From assembly GCA_003116975.1 (NCBI GenBank), contig BGKB01000173.1:78263-142262 (forward strand): a DNA stretch of 64,000 nt, read 5' to 3'. Each line of letters starts with the position of its first letter. The first letter of the stretch is position 1. The notes under the pieces are model-generated. The model worked only from the letters and a program-made list of their open reading frames with translations, was not told the origin of the DNA and did not search any database. Position numbers and translations under genes: made by a program. The DNA is from Aurantiochytrium sp. KH105 (lineage: Eukaryota; Sar; Bigyra; Thraustochytrida; Thraustochytriidae). Of this stretch, positions 28,291 to 36,514 are shown one piece after another.

Positions 28291-29572
28291 CTTGAAAGAA
28301 GAGAATGCCAAGCGTGCCAGCGAGAAGTCCAAGAAGAGCCCATTGCGGGATATTCGAAGTTGACTCAGGAGAGGCGGCGGTGGGGCGGCCGGACCACTCT
28401 TCCTTGAGCCACTTGATGGTTCGGCGATTTGCCTCTTCGATAGAGAAGAGCGGCGAAAACCCGAGGTTGTGGAGCGCTTCCTCGTCTGTAAAGGTCATGT
28501 CATCCACGATGGCCAACACGGATTCGGGCGTAAAGCTGTTCCTAGGGCGAAGTGCTCTCGGAATGAGCGAAAGGAGGAAGACCACGATGTGAGCGAGAAC
28601 CGACATGATCCATGCGGGTACCCGGCGCGTGGGAACAGGTATGTCAAACGCCTCAAGAAAGGGTGCAATTGCTTCATAAAAGGACCTTGGCTCTTCGTGT
28701 GAGAGATTAAGTGCGCGTCCTGCGATTTTGGAAATGCGATTTTGATCTTCGCTTTGCAAAACGTTGATCGCGCAGAGATGCCCGTAAGCGGCATTGCCAA
28801 TATACATGTTATCTTGTTGCGGTTCGTTCATGCCAATGCGAAAGGACATGAGGCCTTGAAGGCCAGCTTGAACGACTTGTGGAACCAAAACTTGGTCGTG
28901 CTCACCATACACGTTGCGCAGACGCAAGGCGCATGTACGAAGCATTTGGGGTTGCTTTGCAGCGTCTTTTGTATCTGAAGAAGTTTGTACGCTGCAAAGA
29001 CTATTGTCAGCCGCTACACAGAGCGACTCGGCAATGGCCTTGGAGAAGGCATAAAGGCCTCCACTGTAATCCTGAGGAGCTGCAGGATACGGTGCGTCAG
29101 ACTTGAGGTTTCTGTTGTGACCCATATGGGAGATTGCGGTCGTGGAGCTTGTGTACACGAGCGAGGAGACGCCGGAGGCGCGGCAGGCGCGAATGACACA
29201 GCGCATTCCCTCAACATTGACTTGAAGCAGCTTTGTCGGCGAGAGATCACCCGTGCCATAGTCAATAAGGCTTGCCGCATGAATTACGACATTGCATCCC
29301 GCAAAGGCCTTGCGCAGGAGCGTCTCGTCGAGCACGGATCCGGCGATGTACTTGAAAACGGGGCGAGAGGTACTTTTGCTCTCATTCGCGAGCAGGTCTG
29401 TAAAATTCGACCCCGCGGGCTTGACGAGGTCTAGCGCTCGGATCTCGAACACTGGCTTAGCAGTGTGCTGTTCGCCGAGCAGTCTGCAGATCGTGGAGCC
29501 CACGCCGCCGCAGGCTCCCGTAACGCAGACCACGAGGCCTTCTGCGTTGCCTTCGTCGCCGCTGCCTGCCAT
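28277..29572 (-). CDS. 3-beta-hydroxysteroid dehydrogenase/isomerase-type SDR, membrane anchored
   Basis: Starting at the ATG at 29572 (MAGSGDEGN) the product has 431 residues; in-frame sequence further upstream begins with TTG and reads through a CGCT repeat, so it is not used. The N-terminus has the NAD(P)-binding Rossmann motif VTGACGGVGSTICRLL. The extended-SDR catalytic pair appears as YxxxK in GGLYAFSKAIAE, preceded by the serine stretch VYTSSTTAIS. A hydrophobic segment near residue 330 (SVLAHIVVFLLSLI) and a C-terminal transmembrane stretch (WALLGLLAGTLGILFF) suggest an ER membrane protein. The family covers sterol-4-alpha-carboxylate 3-dehydrogenases (NSDHL/ERG26) and 3-beta-HSDs. 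A sterol substrate is likely but not proven. The gene is divergent from the ELMO gene, and its 3' end is tandemly duplicated downstream. Confidence 0.82.
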   Translation of the reverse strand: MAGSGDEGNAEGLVVCVTGACGGVGSTICRLLGEQHTAKPVFEIRALDLVKPAGSNFTDLLANESKSTSRPVFKYIAGSVLDETLLRKAFAGCNVVIHAASLIDYGTGDLSPTKLLQVNVEGMRCVIRACRASGVSSLVYTSSTTAISHMGHNRNLKSDAPYPAAPQDYSGGLYAFSKAIAESLCVAADNSLCSVQTSSDTKDAAKQPQMLRTCALRLRNVYGEHDQVLVPQVVQAGLQGLMSFRIGMNEPQQDNMYIGNAAYGHLCAINVLQSEDQNRISKIAGRALNLSHEEPRSFYEAIAPFLEAFDIPVPTRRVPAWIMSVLAHIVVFLLSLIPRALRPRNSFTPESVLAIVDDMTFTDEEALHNLGFSPLFSIEEANRRTIKWLKEEWSGRPTAASPESTSNIPQWALLGLLAGTLGILFFQVGLV

Positions 29573-30027
29573 CTCTGGTGCGCTCGCCGCCCTCACTCGC
29601 TCGCTCGCCGCCCTCGCTCGCTCGCTCGCTGACAACGCCTTCAACCTTGCAAACGCCGGGCGCCCCGGCGAGCGCGCGGCTTCTGCGCGGCGCCGGAAAT
29701 GCGCGTGCGGTCGACGCGGCAGGGCTCGCTGCCCTCGACTGAGGTCTGCACGCGCCGACGACGTGCCGTGCCTAGTACACTAGAGACCCCTGCGTCTCTC
29801 TCTTCGGTCACGCAAAACCCGTTTGCAGAACTTCGCCGAGGCCGCGCGGCAGACGCGTATCTTTGCGCGATCGAGGGCCGCGCGGGCGGGCGCGGCGCAG
29901 CGCGGGCGCTCTCGGCGCGGGCCGGGCGGCGCGCTCGCTGGCGCGCGGAGGGAGCAGGGCCGGAGTTCTCCGGGGGAAAAAGGCAGTCGAGCGCGTCGCT
30001 CGGTTTTGTCGACGGACGCCAAGCGAG
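29573..30027. promoter_or_regulatory. Shared divergent promoter of dehydrogenase and ELMO genes
   Basis: About 455 GC-rich bases separate the two start codons. A degenerate CGCT repeat occupies about 29578-29632. No gene is supported, and no specific factor sites can be named. Confidence 0.45.
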
Positions 30028-31059
30028 ATGGCGGCCGCGGTGGCGCCGCGCGACGCGGCGGGGCGGCCGACGCGCGACATTGTGCGGAGCGTGGGAGGGG
30101 ACACGCTGGACGCGCACGACCCGAGGTGGTCGCTGGAGAGACGCGTGGTCAAGTGGGTCTTGCACCAGGTCACGGGGAAATGCGAGGTGCAACGCATCCT
30201 GGACGGGGAGGCGTGGCACTCGGTACGCATGTCCCGCGCTCTGAGCAAGAGCCTGCAGCTCTCCAAGCAACTCAAAAACGTGCACGAGACCATTTACGTG
30301 GAGGTGAATGCGGGGTTTAGCATTGACAGCGTCACTACGAACGTGATCGACCTCAAGATGATCGAGAGCGAGGCGGCGCGCTTGCGACACTTGCGCATGT
30401 GTCTTGTGGATTTACGTAAGGCGAACACGTTTTTGACAGAGCTGGAGAGATCGCGACATGTGAAGTTTGACGCGAGCGAGCCCAGTCATGCGGACCTCTT
30501 GGAGAGGCTATGGAAGGGGCTTTTGCCGGGGGAAAAGGCGCCGGTCAAGACGGACTGGAAGCGCGTCGGCTTTCAAGGCGCAGATCCCTCATCTGACTTT
30601 CGTGGTATGGGTTTGCTCGGTCTGGAGGCCCTGGTCCATTTTGTTGAGCGTAATCAGGACGCGGCTCGGCTCATCATGAATCTCTACGAGGAGCTTGGAT
30701 TTGCCATTACTGGAATTAATCTTGCCGGGTTTACGCTGCGGATGTTCGAGACACGGCAGCTGGATCATATCTTTTTTGCAGCTCCCGAATCTCTGCATAA
30801 GCCCAAGCCCAACAGCTCTACAAAGGAAACGGCGAATCTGCTGGAAGGATATGATGATGGTAGTGACGCGGCAACCGCGGACGATGTTCGAAAAGATTTG
30901 CACGATCGTGCTGTTGCGATATTTGCGGAGCAGTTTGGGCACTACGTCCGCGAGTTCTTTTCGCGACAATGGCGAACGAGCGATCGTAACATTATGCACT
31001 TTGGCATTCATTTGGCAACCTTTGAGGCACGCGTGCGATCGCGTCTTTTCCGCAACTGA
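30028..31059 (+). CDS. ELMO-domain protein (predicted Arf/Arl GAP)
   Basis: The start is the ATG at 30028 (MAAAVAPRDAAGR); codons upstream are open but begin with a TTG and lie in skewed GC-rich DNA. The product has 343 residues. The ELMO-domain signature W-x3-GFQG-x2-P-x2-DFRG-x-G is complete (WKRVGFQGADPSSDFRGMG). The Arg in DFRG is the residue implicated in GTPase-activating function of ELMOD proteins toward Arf/Arl GTPases. The length and single ELMO domain, without PH or armadillo parts, resemble ELMOD1-3 more than the CED-12/ELMO1 scaffolds. Its cellular role is probably in membrane traffic or ciliary Arl signalling, which is inference from the family. Confidence 0.88.
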   Translation: MAAAVAPRDAAGRPTRDIVRSVGGDTLDAHDPRWSLERRVVKWVLHQVTGKCEVQRILDGEAWHSVRMSRALSKSLQLSKQLKNVHETIYVEVNAGFSIDSVTTNVIDLKMIESEAARLRHLRMCLVDLRKANTFLTELERSRHVKFDASEPSHADLLERLWKGLLPGEKAPVKTDWKRVGFQGADPSSDFRGMGLLGLEALVHFVERNQDAARLIMNLYEELGFAITGINLAGFTLRMFETRQLDHIFFAAPESLHKPKPNSSTKETANLLEGYDDGSDAATADDVRKDLHDRAVAIFAEQFGHYVREFFSRQWRTSDRNIMHFGIHLATFEARVRSRLFRN

Positions 31060-31248
31060 TGATGACTCATCCCACAGTCGCTCTTCTGCTTTCGTCAAAC
31101 GACTCTCAGATTGACTCTGTGTATGTGTGTCTCAAGTGGCGTTGCCTTTCCGAATTTAACGCGAAGAACAAGTTTAAAAACTCTCTCTTTGAGATTTCCT
31201 TCTGACTGTAGAGTTTGGCTGACAAAACATTAACGTTATGATAATCAG

Positions 31249-33015
31249 CTAAAAAATTTTATCACTAACAAAGGCAGTCTCTTGCTCAAACTCTTGGACA
31301 TTTGTGCATTTCTTCGCGTTCCCGAAGTCGATGAACTTGATGGCGAGCATCGAATCGCTCGCATTCTCGTTGACAACAATGTTTCGTGGCGCCATGTCCT
31401 GATGCAAGATGCCATGGGAGTGAATGAGCTTGAGAGCACGAAGTGCACTTGCGCGCAACTTTTCTTTCGAGAACACATTGCCACTATGTGTTTGCGCCAA
31501 ATACTTGTCGAGTTGAATGCCTTCACTCGACGTGATGATGAATCGACCACCAAACCCATCGTCACCGCCTGCAATCAACACTGGCACTGCGTTTCCCTGA
31601 ATCGAGTGAAGAACAGAATAGCACTCGAGTTCATTGTCAAAGGTTTTGATGGCTTGGTCATTCGAGTACTCACCCGCGCGTCCAGACTCGTTCCAAAGCA
31701 TTGTCTTCACGTATAAATCGAGTCCCATCGTTGAAGTGCGATGGATGATCGTGAACTCGTTCCCAACAATGGTTGGACCATAGTCAAGTGGCGTTGGAAG
31801 CATGACGTTCTTGGATTGCAATGGAAATAGGTTTCGAATCGAAGAATCGCTGGCTGTGCCTGAGACATGTGATGACACGAATCGCGCAAAGTTTGCTCTT
31901 ATTTGTGGTGTCGCGAGGAGTGGCTCAGCTTGTGACGTTGCTTGGCCTGAAAGTGCGCATGCGAGGTTGATGTTGCGTGATGCGACTCGAACAAAAAGCG
32001 GCGACCCTGGCGTTACTCCCATTCCAACCGAATCCTGGTCGCGTAAAGCAAGACGGACCATCGCAAAGTACGCACGTCTTGTAGAATGACGACCTCTTTC
32101 GCTGCCTTTGAAAGGTTTTGAAACAAAAAGAGCGCCGCGTCCATCGCGACGCAAAAACCACGTGTATTTCGTTGTTGACAGTACGCCGTATTTGAGTGCG
32201 TATTGGATCATGTAAGTGTAGACTTTTTGCAATGGTCCTTTGTAGAGAGCCTCGTAATTGTTCGGTATTTGATGTGTTGCAACAACATGCGGGAAGCGAT
32301 TCCACCATTCAACGACATCTGGAATCTCTTCATCAATTGAATCACCACCATCTTGTTTTACGCGATGAAATGGAAATGTGGATGTCGACTCGTGCTCGTG
32401 CACCAAAAATGCAGTTCTCTGCTTAGACATTGCAAAACGCGAGAAGACATTTGCGAGTCGTTGTTGGTGTTCTGGATCTTGTTCAACTTCAAAGTCACTC
32501 TCGCCTGTGCCAATGAGCGCCTGGTCTGAAACAACCCATAAGCCATCAGAGCGAAATCCAAATGAGTTTAATTCTCCGATTGCGAATCGAAACGTGTCGC
32601 GACTTGCGTCTGTTTTTGGCAGCGCGAAACGAATCAGTGGACTTATCACTTGTTCGATAAACGACGCGAAGAGCTCTCGCTCTGTGCTCCCAGCGTCTAT
32701 CGAATCGAGAGAGATAATGGATGACTCTGGTATTAGCGTTGTGTTACACATCGTCTTGACCCTGATGCCAGCGTCTTCTCCAAACGTGGTCCATGGTTGA
32801 ACACTCGATGGTGAGAAGTATCTTGGTTGTGCTCCAGATGAAGGTGGCCCCGTGGTCCGACAGCTCTCTGACGTGGCGCCTTCGAGAAGGCCACGATAGA
32901 GTTTCTCTTTGAGAAGGCACCACACGGAGACGACCGTCACGAGCCTTAGCGTGCCTTCGTCGGGCGAGCTCTCCAGCTCGGAGTCTGACGAGCTCTCCAG
33001 GTTGGAGTATGACAT
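31249..33015 (-). CDS. Crinkler-type protein kinase-like protein
   Basis: From the ATG at 33015 (MSYSNLESSS) the product has 588 residues. The C-terminal 170 residues look like a compact protein kinase: a candidate ATP-binding Lys in LYVKTMLW, a candidate helix-C Glu in NELECYSVL, the catalytic loop HGILHQDMAPRN and the metal-binding IKFIDFGNA. Only about 20 residues follow DFG, so the C-lobe is short, as in the kinase modules of Crinkler (CRN) proteins of oomycetes and fungi. The central stretch with TYMIQYALKYGVLSTTKYTWFLRR strongly recalls that family. There is no clear signal peptide or LxLFLAK-type leader, so a secreted effector is not indicated. The gene sits beside the broken Roc-COR-TIR gene on the same strand. 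Confidence 0.72.
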   Translation of the reverse strand: MSYSNLESSSDSELESSPDEGTLRLVTVVSVWCLLKEKLYRGLLEGATSESCRTTGPPSSGAQPRYFSPSSVQPWTTFGEDAGIRVKTMCNTTLIPESSIISLDSIDAGSTERELFASFIEQVISPLIRFALPKTDASRDTFRFAIGELNSFGFRSDGLWVVSDQALIGTGESDFEVEQDPEHQQRLANVFSRFAMSKQRTAFLVHEHESTSTFPFHRVKQDGGDSIDEEIPDVVEWWNRFPHVVATHQIPNNYEALYKGPLQKVYTYMIQYALKYGVLSTTKYTWFLRRDGRGALFVSKPFKGSERGRHSTRRAYFAMVRLALRDQDSVGMGVTPGSPLFVRVASRNINLACALSGQATSQAEPLLATPQIRANFARFVSSHVSGTASDSSIRNLFPLQSKNVMLPTPLDYGPTIVGNEFTIIHRTSTMGLDLYVKTMLWNESGRAGEYSNDQAIKTFDNELECYSVLHSIQGNAVPVLIAGGDDGFGGRFIITSSEGIQLDKYLAQTHSGNVFSKEKLRASALRALKLIHSHGILHQDMAPRNIVVNENASDSMLAIKFIDFGNAKKCTNVQEFEQETAFVSDKIF

Positions 33016-33261
33016 GGTTTGTTTGGTTCTTGGTTTATTCGCTCCTTCATCGTTGCTCACCGATATTCACAGTTTTTTTTTGAAAAGAAAATAGGAAAAA
33101 ATAATAATAATGAACTTCTTCACAGTAAGATAATCGTGCGAGTCTCTCTCGTGAACAGAGGCGGATTGCAAAAGCCTGTGCAGTGAATTAGAGCCACGCA
33201 CGGCCTGTGTCGCAAAGCAGTACGAACAACTACAATAATAACATTTATTATTTTCGACTGA

Positions 33262-35388
33262 TCAACGGGCGGTCCTGATGCGCTCGATGAGCTCCTTGTA
33301 AAAGGCCTCTGCCAAGTACCGGCGACGCTGGAAAGACATGGACTCTTTCTCCTTGAAGAGATGCTTGGCCGATGCCGGAGCAGCGTCAATGTATGCGGGG
33401 AAATTGGCAAACCCAGGACGATTCGGATCACTCTCGTGCACGACCAAGTTAGGTCGTGCCGTCTCCAGCTTCATGATCACCGCGCCCTCGAACACAGTCT
33501 TGGAAAGAAAGAGCAAGTAGAATTTAAGCTCTCGGATGCCTTGCTTCATTTCATCTCCTGCGAGGTTGCCCTCGGCCTCCTGGTCGATCCAGACACGAAG
33601 TCCACGATTGCGAAGCTTGTTTGCCATGAGATTGCAAGCATCGTCTGCGTCATACTGGCGATGACTCAAAACGATGTGGTACTTGAGCCCAGCAGCCAGC
33701 GGGATATTCGCCTGTTCCACACTCCCCGTGTCCTTTTGGTCTTCGAACAATGAACCATCCTCGAAGAAGGGGTCAAAATCGGCGACAGAAGCATTGGTCA
33801 CGCCGACTGACGCAACCACACGAGACTTTGCCTCGTGCGACTTGACCAACTCATCGTACTTGACTTGTGCCCGTGGGTCGCGAGGTGATTGCAAAAGCAG
33901 TTGCCAGGGCAGATCCTTGAAAACAGCGTCGCGAGCTCCGAGGAACATGCTAATGAGCGTCTTGATCGTGCTAGCCGGGCTCTCAGTTTCTGGAACCATG
34001 ATAAGTCGGATCTGGTTGTCTTTTTCCTCCAGCGCAAACATCGACAAATCAAATCGGATGACGGCTTGGTGTCCTGCGAGACGCGGTGCACCCCAACGTG
34101 TGCTCAGATCGCCGCTGTGCTTGGCACAAAGCGAAAGAAGACGTGCAAAGATACCATCAGGGAGAAAGAACTCGGAAAAGTCCAACACGCATGTCAACCC
34201 ACTCTGAATACTCGCAATATCTTGTTCGAGTTTGCGGTCCGTCGAGATCTTGAACAGACTACTCACCAAGAAAAGCGTCTCGTCTTGGCGGCCCCTCGTC
34301 AGCGCCTCTTCTGGAAACGCCCAGTTTGACATCAGCATCGTCTCGTGCATGGACTAAGCGTGGCGATGCCGCGTTTGCGCAGCACCGTTAAGTCTTTCTT
34401 GAGACCAGCGTTCTGTAGTTCACGATTGTAGTGCATCTGCTTGACGTGAGTCTTGTCCGCAATAACGCGCGAAAGCTTGTCAAGAAGCAACTACGGATTC
34501 AGAACGACCTTGTCGTACAAGGTGTCTGTTGTGCGGAGATGGACGAGCATGCCGAGCTCGCGGAAGAAGCTCAGGAGCTCGTCGAAGAAGCTCAGGAGCT
34601 CGTCAGTCTGAGCACCGGCGAGGTACTTGGTCGCGAGCTCTTGCGCTGTATCAAAAGGCACATAATCGCGGTCCAGCTTCAGCAGGTCGTCCGTCACCTT
34701 GAGCCAGCGCAGCGAGATCTTCCGCGAGACAGTCTCGAGCGACGATGCACTTGCTTCGACAGCAGCGCGCAATTCCGAGGCACAATTTGGCTCGGGCTCA
34801 ATTGTCGATAGAGAAGAAACTCAAGCTTGCTCTCGAGTTTGGCACAATGTTTTCGTTTTCGTGAACAGACAGATATTCGACGAGGATATTATTCACCTCG
34901 TTGACGTCAATTGATGCCTCGTCATAGTGCGTGCTCATGCGAATGATGGGTGCAGTCGGCGCATATAGCTTGATCGAGTTGAGCCAAAAGGAAAGATACT
35001 CCACGCCTTTCTCTTGCTTGATGAGGAGTTCCTGCATGTCGAAGACGACCATGGAAACGCCACCTTCGCGCGTGAGGAAAATGTGGTGTAGCGTGTAAAA
35101 GACGTCCTGGCCCGCATAGTCCCAAATCGTAAAGATGATCTTCTGGCCCGACTGCGTCTTGCCGGCCATGTTCCTGATCTCTGCAATGTCGAATCGTCGC
35201 GCCACCTCGGCCTCGGGCACCAGTTCCACCTGCACCTCTGCCGCGAAAGGCCGCGCGGCAGAAGAACGTCGGCGTCCAAAGTCGATATTTGAAAATGCCT
35301 TGGGAGGAAGAGGTATGGAAGCAAAATCTGCCAACGAGGTTCGACTTGTTACGGTCAAGAACCCAAGCAAGACACCCAAGCAAAACAT
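33262..35388 (-). pseudogene. Roc-COR-TIR (ROCO family) gene, truncated and disrupted
   Basis: Three frames together describe one ROCO-like protein. The segment 35388-34798 has the Roc GTPase core (TIWDYAGQDVFYTLHHIFLT, FWLNSIKLYAPTAPI, STHYDE). Just after FFSIDN a TGA occurs, and the reading continues one base out of frame at about 34797-34491 with the start of COR (LRWLKVTDDLL, LSFFRELGMLVH). An in-frame TAG at 34493-34491 follows VVLNP, yet the same frame continues (LLLDKLSRVIADKTH). Near 34350-34362 the frame shifts again. The segment 34350-33262 (362 residues) holds the rest of COR and a C-terminal TIR domain from about residue 225 (YHIVLSHRQYDADDAC, GLRVWIDQE). The GTP-binding P-loop is not recognisable (SRTSL where GKTSL is expected), and no leucine-rich repeats were found upstream. 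Introns do not explain the breaks, because homologous sequence continues without a gap. Confidence 0.78.
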
Positions 35389-36334
35389 GAAGACTTGATC
35401 GACACGTTGGGCCCAAGCCAGCTAGCTTCCCTACAACGACCCAGATCAAGGCAAAGATTGCCAACGTGAAGACCAAATATCGCAAAGTGCAGGCAAAACC
35501 GACCAACAACGATCTTGCGCTGGTCCATCGTCGATGATTAACCGCTTGGGGTGAAAAAAAGGAGGTGACACAACTTTACGACAAAAGCTTGCACGTCAGG
35601 TCCGCCGGGTGTTCTGGGCAGCCAGGCGGCTGCGGAGCGCGCCTGCGCGCCGTCGAGGCGATCGGCTGAAGTGCGGAATATCGCGAGTGCCAAATCTCTG
35701 CAAGACTGTCTTCAGGTCTGACATGAAGACTGTACGAAAGTGGGAAAGAAAAAATACAGTAATTCTTGCTCATGAAAGAAGAAAAACCCAGGCCGTTCTT
35801 TCTATTGTTGCCCGATCTTGGAAATAAACAAAGTCGATGGCGAAATGTATGCTTGTTCATGGATGGGGAAAATCTTCGCAATGCCGGGAGAGATAGAGAA
35901 AAAATGTTTCAGTTGCGGTTGCGACGAGGACCGGCCTCTAACGGCCAGCCCGTCAATGCGCCACTTGAGCCTCTCTTTTCTCTCTGCCTTTCCTGTTCCT
36001 TTTCTTTCCATTCCATTCTCGTCTTTTCCTTGACGCGGATGCACATGCGCACGAATACACACACGCACACACACGCGCAATAAACACATTGACGGGTCGC
36101 CTTGCTACCGGCTGCAACCAGTCCTTTTGCTCTCCCGAAAGCAGGTCGAAAGAACGACTCTCTAAAGGCTTGATTGGGTGGGGCGGGATGCTCTACACCG
36201 ATGCGCGCGAACCCCCTTGTCGCATTGCGTCTCAGCAGCATCCTTCTCGGCATCCCAGGACCTTCTAGACACAGGACGCGCGCAAGCGCAAGAACCCCGT
36301 CTCTGCGCTTTCTTTCCCATTTCCATTTTTCGCG
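35389..36334. other. Gene-free region upstream of the Roc-COR-TIR remnant
   Basis: No leucine-rich repeat or other gene is visible in any frame. A CA-rich tract lies at about 36052-36079 (ACACACGCACACACACGCGC). The interval separates the 5' end of the pseudogene from the 3' duplication of the next gene. Confidence 0.4.
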
Positions 36335-36335
36335 C

Positions 36336-36514
36336 GAGCGAGCGAGCGAGCACGTCGGCCGTTTGGTCGATCGATGGGTGGGTGGGTCAACATAAGTTAG
36401 CGCTCGGCCTTGGTTGTCGTGGTCGGGCGAGCGAGCGCGCACGTCGACCGTTTGGTCGATCGATGGGTGGGTGGGTCAACTTAAGTTAGCGCTCGGCCTT
36501 GGTTGTCGTGGTCG
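36336..36514. repeat. Two-copy 89-bp tandem repeat spanning the stop codon of the PAS-like gene
   Basis: The block containing GGTCGATCGATGGGTGGGTG, then TTAGCGCTCGGCCTTGG, occurs twice, offset by 89 bases (anchor positions 36361 and 36450). The right copy contains the final codons and stop of the gene that ends at 36486; the left copy repeats them downstream of the stop. The copies differ at only a few positions. Confidence 0.85.

Noticed and set aside
34350-34800. Introns as the explanation of the Roc-COR-TIR breaks
   Set aside because: Homologous sequence continues immediately on both sides of each break, leaving no room for an intron, and one break is a plain in-frame TAG.
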